14,550 nt of DNA from Clostridia bacterium (GTDB lineage Bacteria; Bacillota; Clostridia; Oscillospirales; Ruminococcaceae), in NCBI GenBank assembly GCA_003246805.1, contig QKDG01000128.1:1-14550 (forward strand). The letters are read 5' to 3'. The notes beneath the pieces are model-generated. The model was not told where the DNA came from. It searched no databases and saw only the letters and a program-made list of their open reading frames with translations. Made by a program: the position numbers and the translations under genes. Positions 1 through 7,098 of the stretch are shown one piece after another (the first letter of the stretch is position 1; each line of letters starts with the position of its first letter).

Positions 1-42
1 AACAAGCTCAGGATTTTCTCTTAGTATTCTGATATCTATCAT
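1..42 (-). CDS. serS: Seryl-tRNA synthetase, N-terminal 14 codons only (partial)
   Basis: The reverse strand from 42 to 1 reads MIDIRILRENPELV and runs off the window edge. This matches the very conserved start of bacterial seryl-tRNA synthetase (typically M-L/I-D-I/L-K-x-I/L-R-E-N-P-E), the first part of its N-terminal tRNA-binding arm. The enzyme charges tRNA-Ser with serine in the cytoplasm. An AAAGGGG ribosome binding site lies at 50-56, seven bases before the ATG. It follows parB by 42 bp in the same direction, so it may be the distal gene of the parAB transcript. serS near the origin is familiar in Firmicutes. Only the start is visible, so intactness cannot be judged; the identification rests on one short but distinctive motif. 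Confidence 0.85.
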   Translation of the reverse strand, partial: MIDIRILRENPELV

Positions 43-66
43 TTTTATACCCCTTTATGCTATTAT

Positions 67-82
67 TGTTCCACGTGGAACA
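67..82. promoter_or_regulatory. parS: parS centromere site (copy 1)
   Basis: TGTTCCACGTGGAACA is a perfect 16-bp palindrome and fits the Firmicutes parS consensus (TGTTNCACGTGAAACA-like), the loading site for the ParB CTPase clamp. It lies between the parB stop and the serS ribosome binding site. An identical copy lies upstream of parA at 1781-1796, so the pair brackets parAB. Confidence 0.93.
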
Positions 83-84
83 TA

Positions 85-918
85 TTATTCTTCTCTGGAA
101 AGTTTTTTGGCGATTTCAGATAAATCATCCTTGCTGTAATACTCTATTTCAATAATTCCTTTGTTTTTCCCATTGTTTACAACGACTTTTCTGCCAAGCT
201 GTTGATTCAACGCTATTTCAATTTCTTTATAATAGCTGTCTGCTATCTCCCGTGTCAATGAATTTGTATCCTTTGGCCTTGCTTTTTCAGCTGTCAAATT
301 TGAGCATATCTTTTCAAGCGCCCTTACTGTCAGCATATCCTCCTTGCATTTTTTTGCAAGCTCGCTCCTGATTTGCTTGTCCTCTATACCTGCAAGCGCC
401 TTGGCGTGGCCTATTGTAATCTCTGCATTCCTTAGCATCTGCTTTATTTCATCTTCAAGCTTTAAAGCCCGCAAACAGTTTGCAATAACCGAACGGGATT
501 TCCCGACTGTTTTTGCTACATCCTCTTGTGTCATTGAGTATTCTTCTATAAGGCTCTGATATCCAAGAGCTTCTTCAATAGGATTCAAATTCTCTCGTTG
601 AAGATTCTCAATAAGGGCAATTTGCATCGTCTGCTTATCGTCAAGCTCACGCACATAAACAGGGATATCATCAAGCCCTGCCATTCGGCACGCTCTCCAA
701 CGGCGTTCGCCCGCAACAATCTGATAACCACCTGTTTCAAGCGGCCTGACAAGCAAAGGCTGCAATAAACCATGCTCGCGAATAGAATCTGCCAAAGTCG
801 CAATCGCTTCTTCATCAAAATCACTTCTTGGCTGGGATTTATTAGGCTCAATCTCAGATATTCTTAAAGTGTATGAAGAGCTTGATTCAGATGAATTGTC
901 AGAAAACAAGGCATCCAT
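85..918 (-). CDS. parB: ParB/Spo0J chromosome-partitioning protein (parS-binding CTPase clamp)
   Basis: 277 residues. ParB loads on parS, spreads as a CTP-dependent sliding clamp and recruits SMC. The N-terminal CTP-binding domain spans about 16-115, with GERRWRA at 70-76 and ENLQRENLNPIEEA at 104-117. The helix-turn-helix region lies about 129-175, with SRSVIANCL at 141-149 and G170 before HAKAL; the Arg in SRS and the Gly in GHA are ParB-type rather than Noc-type residues. The C-terminal dimerisation domain is about 221-273 and ends lysine-rich. The start is forced: an in-frame TAA lies at 934-936 and the only start codon after it is the ATG at 918. Its GAGGG is only one base from the ATG, poor spacing, and the usual basic leader before 'LDALF' is missing (see findings). 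It overlaps the parA end by 55 bp in another frame. Family assignment is secure; the exact N-terminus is less so. Confidence 0.95.
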   Translation of the reverse strand: MDALFSDNSSESSSSYTLRISEIEPNKSQPRSDFDEEAIATLADSIREHGLLQPLLVRPLETGGYQIVAGERRWRACRMAGLDDIPVYVRELDDKQTMQIALIENLQRENLNPIEEALGYQSLIEEYSMTQEDVAKTVGKSRSVIANCLRALKLEDEIKQMLRNAEITIGHAKALAGIEDKQIRSELAKKCKEDMLTVRALEKICSNLTAEKARPKDTNSLTREIADSYYKEIEIALNQQLGRKVVVNNGKNKGIIEIEYYSKDDLSEIAKKLSREE

Positions 919-1703
919 ACCCTCGTTTTCTTCTTAGCCTTCTTTTCGCGGTCTAAAAACTCATCGCAAAACTGCTCATAAGCCTCAGCCCCAGACGACC
1001 TTTTATCATAGAACAACACCGGCTTCCCAAAGCTTGGTGCCTCGGATAACGTTACATTCCTCGGGATAACAATATCATAAACTTTTTTTGGAAAGTGCTT
1101 TTTAACCTCAGACACGACAGACGATGTAAGATTATATCTTCCGACAAACATGGTAAAAACTATACCCTCAATATCTATCCCTGGGTTATAATTATCCCTG
1201 ACTCTTTTTATTGTATCGTTTAGCTGCGACAAACCCTCAAGCGAATAAAACTCACACTGCAAAGGAATTAGCACTGTATCACAGCTCACAAGCGCATTCA
1301 ACGTAAGCATACTGAGAGAAGGAGGGCAATCAATCAGAATATAATCATATTGCTGTTTAACAGTAAGCACCTGCATTTTCAGCCTTTGCATTCTGTTATC
1401 AATGGAGGAAAGCTCAATTTCAGCGCCGGCAAGCTTCTGTGCCGCCGTGACAATGTGAATGTTCTTGAACTCAGTTGTCACAATTGCGTCGTGTATCCTG
1501 CACGAACCTATGATAACCTCATAAACAGTATTTTTAACATTCTTTTTCCTTATGCCAAAGCCGGTTGTTGTGTTGCCCTGTGCGTCAATATCTATGACAA
1601 GGACCTTAAAGCCACGAACGCTCAGCGATGCCGCAAGGTTAACAACGGTGGTGGACTTGCCAACTCCGCCCTTTTGGTTTGATACAGCAATTACCTTTCC
1701 CAT
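864..1703 (-). CDS. parA: ParA/Soj chromosome-partitioning ATPase
   Basis: 279 residues from the chosen start. This is a MinD/ParA-family ATPase that dimerises on ATP, binds nucleoid DNA and is stimulated by ParB; in Bacillus, Soj also acts on DnaA. Visible: deviant Walker A KGGVGKST at 11-18 with its signature lysine, DIDAQGN at 38-44, and Walker B LIDCPPSL at 123-130. I chose the ATG at 1703 because GGAGG (1709-1713) sits five bases before it; the ATG at 1715, four codons upstream, overlaps that ribosome binding site. The conserved fold ends near residue 254. The last 25 or so residues (KKAKKKTR then a hydrophobic tail) are not ParA-like and overlap parB, apparently coming from reading into the ParB leader region. 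A TATAAT lies at 1737-1742 and parS just upstream. Confidence 0.95.
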   Translation of the reverse strand: MGKVIAVSNQKGGVGKSTTVVNLAASLSVRGFKVLVIDIDAQGNTTTGFGIRKKNVKNTVYEVIIGSCRIHDAIVTTEFKNIHIVTAAQKLAGAEIELSSIDNRMQRLKMQVLTVKQQYDYILIDCPPSLSMLTLNALVSCDTVLIPLQCEFYSLEGLSQLNDTIKRVRDNYNPGIDIEGIVFTMFVGRYNLTSSVVSEVKKHFPKKVYDIVIPRNVTLSEAPSFGKPVLFYDKRSSGAEAYEQFCDEFLDREKKAKKKTRVWMPCFLTIHLNQALHTL

Positions 1704-1736
1704 AATGTCCTCCATTCAAAATTTGTGTGCAAATTT

Positions 1737-1765
1737 ATTATATCATCAAACTGTAAAAAATAAAA
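1737..1765 (-). promoter_or_regulatory. Candidate parA promoter
   Basis: On the minus strand a perfect TATAAT lies at 1737-1742, giving a start about 25 bases before the parA ATG. The -35 at 17-bp spacing (1760-1765, TTTTAT) is weak. parS at 1781-1796 lies just upstream, so ParB bound there could influence initiation (inference). Confidence 0.5.
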
Positions 1766-1780
1766 GTGATTTTTTAAAAA

Positions 1781-1796
1781 TGTTCCACGTGGAACA
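1781..1796. promoter_or_regulatory. parS: parS centromere site (copy 2)
   Basis: A second perfect TGTTCCACGTGGAACA palindrome, identical to the copy at 67-82. It lies 78 bp upstream of the parA start codon, just beyond the candidate parA promoter. Confidence 0.93.
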
Positions 1797-1853
1797 ATTT
1801 TTATGCAAATAAACATAATTTTACAACTATAATCTCTAAAAAAACAACAAACC

Positions 1854-1880
1854 AAAAAGCCCGCCCTTCACAGAGCAGGC
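1854..1880 (-). terminator. Rho-independent terminator downstream of noc
   Basis: Minus-strand RNA: GCCUGC (1880-1875), 10-nt loop, GCGGGC (1864-1859; one G-U pair), then five U and further U-rich sequence. It separates noc from parA, so parAB probably has its own promoter. A longer-range pairing of CGCCCTT near 1918-1912 with AAGGGCG near 1869-1863 competes with this stem. Confidence 0.7.
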
Positions 1881-1957
1881 CATTTGGCTGGTGGTAATAT
1901 GGGAGTAATCAAAAGGGCGTAGGTAACCCATAAAATCATAAATTCTAATTACAACTA

Positions 1958-2836
1958 CTACGTACTTGCATTAGTGACTTCTTCTTTTCTGTTTTCGTGT
2001 TCTTTTTCTTGCTTTGATGCCTTTTGCGCTGTGCTTTTTGGTATGGTAATTGTATACTCAATATAATCGTCCATATCCTTTTTTGTTGCGTTGGCATTAA
2101 CACCTGCCATTTTTACAGTCTGCACAGCTTTGTTAATTGTATTGTCAAACAGCCTTATATCACGCAATAAAACAGCACGCTTTTTAAAATTTTCCCGTTC
2201 CTGTTCTGTTGCAAGAAACTGCTGTATATACAGTTCAGTTTTTTCTACATTCATATTGTTTTTTGCGATTTTCTCAATAACCTCTAACCTCCGGTCAATA
2301 TCACCAATTTTTAACAAAGCACGCGCATGGCGCTCAGAAAAATGATACTTTTTTATATATTCACGCTCAACCTCTGATAGTTTCAGAAGCCTGAGTTTGT
2401 TTGCTATTGTAGATTGTGCCATTCCAAGCTTTATTGATGCATCTTCCTGAGTCATTCCGTACAAATCTATCAGCTGTTCAATAGCAACAGCCTCATCAAA
2501 ATAAGACAAATCCTCTCGCTGGATATTTTCAAGTAAAGCAAGCAGGGCAGAGCTTCTTTCGCTAATATCAATAATAATACATGGTACTTGTTTGAACCCG
2601 GCAAGCCTGGCAGCACGAAGCCGTCGCTCACCAGAAACAAGCTCATAGCCATTATCACAACGCCTCACAGTCAGTGGTTGCAAAATGCCGTTTTGCTTTA
2701 TACTTGAAGATAGCCCTTGTAAATCTTCGAGATTAAAAACAGTGCGTGGCTGATGGGGGTTGGGGATAACACTATCTATGGGTACTTCTATAACCTTATT
2801 AACGGTCTTTTCTTTTGCTCCAAACAGATTTGCCAT
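1958..2836 (-). CDS. noc: Noc, nucleoid occlusion protein (ParB paralogue)
   Basis: 292 residues. Noc is a ParB-family CTP-dependent clamp that binds NBS sites and tethers DNA to the membrane, keeping FtsZ from assembling over nucleoids. ParB core: GERRLRA at 69-75 and ENIQREDLSYFDEA near 103-116. The helix-turn-helix reads GMAQSTIANKLRLLKL at about 138-153. Gln141 and Lys147, plus Arg169 in ERHAR, are the Noc-type residues where ParB has Arg, Thr and Gly; this split is from memory of ParB/Noc specificity work. The C-terminal region ends DDYIEYTITIPK, as in Bacillus Noc, then a charged tail. The short N-terminus (MANLFGAKEK) resembles the Noc membrane-targeting helix. Start: AAAGGAGG (2843-2850) is six bases before the ATG at 2836; an ATG at 2842 abuts the Shine-Dalgarno and is unlikely to be used. 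Confidence 0.9.
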   Translation of the reverse strand: MANLFGAKEKTVNKVIEVPIDSVIPNPHQPRTVFNLEDLQGLSSSIKQNGILQPLTVRRCDNGYELVSGERRLRAARLAGFKQVPCIIIDISERSSALLALLENIQREDLSYFDEAVAIEQLIDLYGMTQEDASIKLGMAQSTIANKLRLLKLSEVEREYIKKYHFSERHARALLKIGDIDRRLEVIEKIAKNNMNVEKTELYIQQFLATEQERENFKKRAVLLRDIRLFDNTINKAVQTVKMAGVNANATKKDMDDYIEYTITIPKSTAQKASKQEKEHENRKEEVTNAST

Positions 2837-2874
2837 AAACATCCTCCTTTATAACTGTTTAGAGTATAACACAT

Positions 2875-2903
2875 ATTGTAAATAATTTCCATAACAATTT
2901 CAA
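2875..2903 (-). promoter_or_regulatory. noc promoter (sigma-A type)
   Basis: Minus strand: TTGAAA (2903-2898), exactly 17 bp spacer, TACAAT (2880-2875), five of six consensus bases in each hexamer, about 40 bases before the noc start. It lies just after the rsmG terminator, making noc a separate transcription unit. Confidence 0.7.
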
Positions 2904-2923
2904 ATAACTTTTCCCCATTTTAT

Positions 2924-2965
2924 AAAAAAAACCACTATAAAGTACAACTTTACAGCGGTTTTTTT
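2924..2965 (-). terminator. Rho-independent terminator overlapping the rsmG stop codon
   Basis: Minus-strand RNA: CCGCUGUAAAG (2958-2948), loop UUGUA, CUUUAUAGUGG (2942-2932), then eight U. The 11-bp stem holds two G-U pairs that become mismatches on the plus strand, so it is directional. The rsmG TAA lies inside the 5' arm. It ends the mnmE-mnmG-rsmG transcript. Confidence 0.9.
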
Positions 2966-3663
2966 GTCATTTGCCCTTTGTTTCTCGGGTATTTGATATT
3001 TGTATGCGATATTTTTCTTATAACATTCATTGTCCGCAAGTCGCCGTTTGGCAGCTGATAGCTCTCGGTCTTTTCAACAACACAGCCCAGTGCTTTTATC
3101 GCATTTCGAGCGTTATCCAACTCCTCCATTCCATTTGAGCCTTTTAGTGAAACAAAAATTCCACCGACCTTAACAAAAGGAATGCAATATTCACAAAGAA
3201 CAGGCAATGCCGCCACAGCACGGGCAGTAACAATATCGAATTTCTCACGCATTAAAAAATTGTGGCCAGCTTCCTCAGCCCTTGCGTGGATACATTCAGC
3301 CTCGATTTCAAGCTTTTCTGAAAGCTCAGTTAAAAAAACAATTCTCTTATTAAGGCTGTCAAGCAAGGTGAGTTTTAAATCATCGCGCATTATTTTTAAA
3401 GGAACAGACGGGAAGCCAGCACCTGTTCCAACATCGATAAGGCTTGCACCTTTTTTTACATCAAGCTTATAAAAGGGGATAATACTGTCAAAAAAATGCT
3501 TGATGGTTATTCCCTCAGGGTCAAGAATAGCAGTAAGATTGCATCTGCTGTTATATTCAACAAGCATTTTAGAATATGTTGAAAACTTATCGTATTGAGT
3601 GCCAGAAACAGCTATTCCATTTTTCTCAAACAAACTGATAAAATCGGGTTTCTCAATTATCAA
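2950..3663 (-). CDS. rsmG: RsmG/GidB, 16S rRNA (guanine-527-N7) methyltransferase
   Basis: 237 residues, normal for the family. It methylates N7 of G527 in 16S rRNA using S-adenosylmethionine. Rossmann-fold motif I is DVGTGAGFPSVPL at about 77-89 (the usual second Gly of GFPGVPL is Ser here); DSLNKR, ARAVA and SLKG follow in order, and the C-terminus ends in the family's basic NKGQMTKKPL. The start is TTG at 3663, overlapping the mnmG stop as TTGA, with AAAGGGGG about eight bases upstream, so translation is probably coupled to mnmG. The gene ends in a terminator. mnmE-mnmG-rsmG is a classic origin-proximal trio. Confidence 0.96.
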   Translation of the reverse strand: MIIEKPDFISLFEKNGIAVSGTQYDKFSTYSKMLVEYNSRCNLTAILDPEGITIKHFFDSIIPFYKLDVKKGASLIDVGTGAGFPSVPLKIMRDDLKLTLLDSLNKRIVFLTELSEKLEIEAECIHARAEEAGHNFLMREKFDIVTARAVAALPVLCEYCIPFVKVGGIFVSLKGSNGMEELDNARNAIKALGCVVEKTESYQLPNGDLRTMNVIRKISHTNIKYPRNKGQMTKKPL

Positions 3664-5543
3664 TTTTTTCGCCCCCTTTGTTCAAGCCAGATAAGCAAAA
3701 CTGAAATATCGGCCGGGTTAACACCAGATACTCTTGATGCCTGACCAACACTTAGCGGCTTGATTTTATTGAGCTTTTCAATTGCTTCAAGCCTTAGCCC
3801 CCTGATATCCCTGTAATCAATATCCTCAGACAGCTTTTTTTCCTCAAGCTTTCTCATTGCATGAACCTGCTCAAGCTGAATTGCAATATATCCCTCGTAT
3901 TTTATATTAAGCTCAACCTGCTCACGCACTTCATCAGAAAGCAAAGGTCGCTCGATATCAAAGGCTTTTGTAGCATCATAGGTTACCTGCGGGCGCCTTA
4001 TTAATTCAGCAAGCTTTATTCCCGTTTTAAGCCTTGCTGTTCCAACGCTTTCAAGATAATCATTAAGCTCATTAGTGGGGGACATATTTAGCTTCCACAG
4101 CCTTTTAACCTCATCATTTATCTGACTTTGCTTTTTTAATAAATGCTGATAGCGTTCTTCTGAAATCAGCCCTATTTTATAGCCGGCAGGAGTAAGCCTT
4201 TCGTCTGCATTATCCTGCCTTAAAAGCAACCTGTATTCGCTCCTTGATGTAAGCATCCTATACGGGTCAGAACACCCCTTTGTAACAAGGTCGTCGATTA
4301 GTGTTCCTATATACGAGGATGCTCTGTCAAGAACAAAAGGACTTTCACCCTTTAATTTTAGTGCGGCATTTATCCCAGCAACAAGCCCCTGTGCAGCAGC
4401 CTCCTCATAGCCGGAGGTTCCGTTAAACTGCCCAGCACCATAAAGACCAGGAACAGCCTTGAATTCCAACGTCGGCAAAAGCTCAGTCGGGTCACAGCAA
4501 TCATATTCAATCGCATAGGCATTTCTCATAATCTCAACATTTTCAAGTCCCTTGATGCTCCTCAAAAATTTAATCTGAACATCCTCAGGCAGAGAGGTTG
4601 ACATTCCCTGTAAGTACATTTCATCTGTATCAAGCCCCATCGGCTCAACAAAAAGCTGATGACGTGGCTTGTCAGAAAATCTGACTATCTTATCCTCAAT
4701 GCTTGGGCAATATCTGGGGCCGACCCCCTCAATCTTGCCAGAAAACAATGCAGACCTTTTTATGTTTTCTTTAATAATATTATGAGTATTCTCATTTGTA
4801 TAGGCAATATAGCAGGAAACCTGATTTTTAAGCTCGTCGTTATTTTCAAAAGAAAAAGGGACAATTTTTTCATCACCGTCCTGCTTTTCAAGCAAATCAA
4901 AATTAATACTCCGTTTGTGAACACGGGCAGGGGTACCAGTCTTGAATCTTCTTAAAAATACACCGCATTCTTTTAAGCTTTGCGATAACATATTTGCCGG
5001 CAAAACTGAATCAGGCCCACTTTGATAAGATACATCACCAACATGTATAACACCCTTTAAAAAAGTACCTGTTGCAATGATAACAGCTTTAACTTTGTAT
5101 CGGGTGTTAATTCTTGTAACCACTCCTGTAATTTTACCATCCTCATATTCAACTGCTACAATTTCAGCCTGCTTAACATCAAGATTCTGCTGATTTTCTA
5201 CAACCTTTTTCATATAGGCGTGATATGCAATTCTGTCGCTCTGAACACGCAAGCTGTGAACAGCCGGGCCTTTACCCCTGTTTAGCATTCTGCTTTGAAG
5301 AAAAGTTTTATCGGCAGCCTTGCCCATTTCTCCACCCAAAGCATCAATTTCACGAACAAGGTGCCCTTTTGCCGTCCCCCCTATTGAAGGGTTGCAGGGC
5401 ATTACAGAAATATAATCGAGTGAAATAGTGAAAAGCGCCGTCTTGCAGCCAAGCCTTGCGCTTGCAAGAGCAGCCTCTACTCCGGCATGCCCTGCGCCAA
5501 CTACCGCAATATCATACTCTCCGTTATAATAATTCATATCCAT
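3660..5543 (-). CDS. mnmG: MnmG/GidA, tRNA U34 carboxymethylaminomethyl-modifying FAD enzyme
   Basis: 627 residues, full length. With MnmE it installs the cmnm5 group on uridine-34 of tRNAs reading split codon boxes. The FAD-binding GAGHAG is at 16-21. MPCNPSIGG at 48-56 carries Cys50 and RYCPSIED carries Cys279, matching the two functional cysteines of the E. coli enzyme (47 and 277). Also present are RGKGPAVHSLR near 89-99 and, later, TSGYEEAAAQGLVAGINAA for the flavin. The C-terminal helical domain (GLRLEAIEKL through VSGVNPADISVLL) binds MnmE and tRNA. The ATG at 5543 has AAGGA eight bases upstream; an ATG two codons later is less well spaced. It lies 28 bp after mnmE and overlaps rsmG by 4 bp. 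Confidence 0.98.
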   Translation of the reverse strand: MDMNYYNGEYDIAVVGAGHAGVEAALASARLGCKTALFTISLDYISVMPCNPSIGGTAKGHLVREIDALGGEMGKAADKTFLQSRMLNRGKGPAVHSLRVQSDRIAYHAYMKKVVENQQNLDVKQAEIVAVEYEDGKITGVVTRINTRYKVKAVIIATGTFLKGVIHVGDVSYQSGPDSVLPANMLSQSLKECGVFLRRFKTGTPARVHKRSINFDLLEKQDGDEKIVPFSFENNDELKNQVSCYIAYTNENTHNIIKENIKRSALFSGKIEGVGPRYCPSIEDKIVRFSDKPRHQLFVEPMGLDTDEMYLQGMSTSLPEDVQIKFLRSIKGLENVEIMRNAYAIEYDCCDPTELLPTLEFKAVPGLYGAGQFNGTSGYEEAAAQGLVAGINAALKLKGESPFVLDRASSYIGTLIDDLVTKGCSDPYRMLTSRSEYRLLLRQDNADERLTPAGYKIGLISEERYQHLLKKQSQINDEVKRLWKLNMSPTNELNDYLESVGTARLKTGIKLAELIRRPQVTYDATKAFDIERPLLSDEVREQVELNIKYEGYIAIQLEQVHAMRKLEEKKLSEDIDYRDIRGLRLEAIEKLNKIKPLSVGQASRVSGVNPADISVLLIWLEQRGRKN

Positions 5544-5571
5544 AAAATCATTCCTTATAAAAACCTAAAAA

Positions 5572-6933
5572 TTACTTTCCCACACAAAAGCGAGAAAAAA
5601 CATCACTAACAACATTATCTGTAACACGCTCACCAGTAAGCTCAAGAAGTGACTGAGCAGATTTATCAATCAGCACAGTTACAGCATCATAGGTTTCACC
5701 GCTTGAAAGAATGTCAAGAGCTTCCTTTAAATAGAAATGTGCATCTTTAACGCATTTCCTCTGGCGCTCATTTGCTACAATTCCAGCCGAAAAATCAAGC
5801 TGCTTTAACATGAATATGGCTTCAAGCGCATTTTCAATTTCTTTAAGCCCTGTTTTATCCTTTGCTGAAATTTCTACCACAAAATTAAATTTATCTGCTA
5901 AAAACTTCTTGTCAAGCAAAGGGGGCAAATCAGATTTATTAATAACACATATTGCATTTTTATCCTTGATTTTTTCAACAATATTTAAATCCTCTGTTGA
6001 TAACTCACGGGCATTGTCAAAAACGGCAATAACTAAATCGGCTTGATTAATCTTTTTATAAGAAAGAGAAACCCCGGCGCTTTCAACTATATCCTCTGTT
6101 GAGCGTATACCAGCCGTATCCGAAAGCCTCAGTATAAAATCGCCTATTTTAACGTTTTCTTCAACTATATCCCTCGTGGTACCCTCAATATCTGTAACAA
6201 TGCTTCTCTCAAACCCAAGCAAAAAATTCATAAGCGTTGATTTTCCCACATTTGGCTTTCCCACAATTGCAGTATCAATGCCCTGCCTGATTATCCTACC
6301 AGTATCATAGGTAGCCAGCAAAGCTTCAAGCTTTATCAGGCTATTTTCAAGTGAGGTTTTAAAGGCACTGTATTCTATATCGGGTAAATCCTCCTCAGGA
6401 TAATCAACCCATGCAGCAAGCTCACCTAAAAGGGAAACAAGACACAACGATATCTCCCTGATATTTTTATACAATGCCCCCTCGTGAGAAGAAACAGCAA
6501 CACGCAAAGCTTGCTCACCCTGTGCATTGATAACATCCATCACAGCCTCTGCCTGTGTGAGTGACAGCTTGCCGTTTAAAAAAGCACGTTTTGTAAACTC
6601 TCCCGCCTGAGCAGGCTCGGCACCGTTTGAAATTATCGCCCTTAGAACCAAATTTGTTACAAAAATACCACCATGGCAGGATATCTCACAAACATCCTCA
6701 CCAGTAAAGCTCCTGGGTGCCCTGAAAACAGTAAGAATACCGTCATCTATTTCTCTGCCCTCAAAAATAATTTTCCCATAACAGCAGGTGTAGCCTTCCA
6801 TTTTTTCAACGGGGGTTTGCGAAGTTGTTGAAAAAATCCTGCCTGAAATTTCGATAGCCTTTTCACCAGAAATTCTGATAACAGAAATTCCACCCACTGC
6901 ATGAGGTGTAGAAACAGCACAGATAGTACTCAT
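5572..6933 (-). CDS. mnmE: MnmE/TrmE, tRNA modification GTPase
   Basis: 453 residues. It is the dimeric GTPase partner of MnmG in tRNA U34 modification. The N-terminal formyl-tetrahydrofolate-binding domain spans about 1-117 and includes SFTGEDVCEISCHGG at 75-89. The helical domain is interrupted by a G domain with G1 GKPNVGKS at 225-232, G2 GTTRD at 251-255, G3 DTAG at 272-275 and G4 NKSD at 332-335. The C-terminus is FCVGK, with the conserved cysteine at 450. The ATG at 6933 has AAGGAGGG three bases upstream. A terminator hairpin (6954-6980) sits just before the ribosome binding site, so either upstream transcription reads through it or a promoter lies between hairpin and gene; I see no good one. 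Confidence 0.98.
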   Translation of the reverse strand: MSTICAVSTPHAVGGISVIRISGEKAIEISGRIFSTTSQTPVEKMEGYTCCYGKIIFEGREIDDGILTVFRAPRSFTGEDVCEISCHGGIFVTNLVLRAIISNGAEPAQAGEFTKRAFLNGKLSLTQAEAVMDVINAQGEQALRVAVSSHEGALYKNIREISLCLVSLLGELAAWVDYPEEDLPDIEYSAFKTSLENSLIKLEALLATYDTGRIIRQGIDTAIVGKPNVGKSTLMNFLLGFERSIVTDIEGTTRDIVEENVKIGDFILRLSDTAGIRSTEDIVESAGVSLSYKKINQADLVIAVFDNARELSTEDLNIVEKIKDKNAICVINKSDLPPLLDKKFLADKFNFVVEISAKDKTGLKEIENALEAIFMLKQLDFSAGIVANERQRKCVKDAHFYLKEALDILSSGETYDAVTVLIDKSAQSLLELTGERVTDNVVSDVFSRFCVGK

Positions 6934-6953
6934 AAACCCTCCTTAAATCCAAC

Positions 6954-6980
6954 AAAAAGAGCATACCTCATAGTATGCTC
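6954..6980 (-). terminator. Rho-independent terminator in front of mnmE
   Basis: Minus-strand RNA: GAGCAUAC (6980-6973), loop UAUGAG, GUAUGCUC (6966-6959), then five U. It is a perfect 8-bp stem placed 21 bases before the mnmE start codon. It may end the rpmH-khpB operon, end a small RNA, or act as an attenuator for mnmE. Confidence 0.8.
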
Positions 6981-7085
6981 ACAGACTTTGGAAAAAATCG
7001 TTCTTTAAATTTTATCAGCAAGTAAAGGACGTATTTTCGGGGGGCTTTACGGTCACCCCCGTATCCCTTCGCATATAAAATTATA
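6954..7085 (-). ncRNA. Candidate structured RNA (H-type pseudoknot) between khpB and mnmE; class unknown
   Basis: This gap has no plausible gene. On the minus strand GGGGG (7060-7056) can pair with CCCCC (7043-7039 or 7044-7040). The loop holds GUAAAG (7050-7045), exactly complementary to CUUUAC at 7027-7022. The order is stem 1, loop UGACC, stem 2, stem 1 return with at most one base between, A-rich 11-12-nt loop, stem 2 return: textbook H-type pseudoknot geometry. An A/U-rich linker and the terminator at 6954-6980 follow. A TATAAT (7085-7080) lies about 20 bases upstream but has no convincing -35. It could be a riboswitch/attenuator for mnmE, a stand-alone small RNA or a processed part of the operon mRNA. 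I do not recognise a known class. The sequence reads almost as well on the plus strand, so direction rests on context. Confidence 0.5.
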
Positions 7086-7098
7086 TCTCTTTTTAAAG

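Noticed and set aside
494..505. CGGGATTTCCCG inverted repeat as a possible Noc-binding site
   Set aside because: It has the half-sites in the wrong order compared with ATTTCCCGGGAAAT and lies in conserved parB helix-turn-helix codons.
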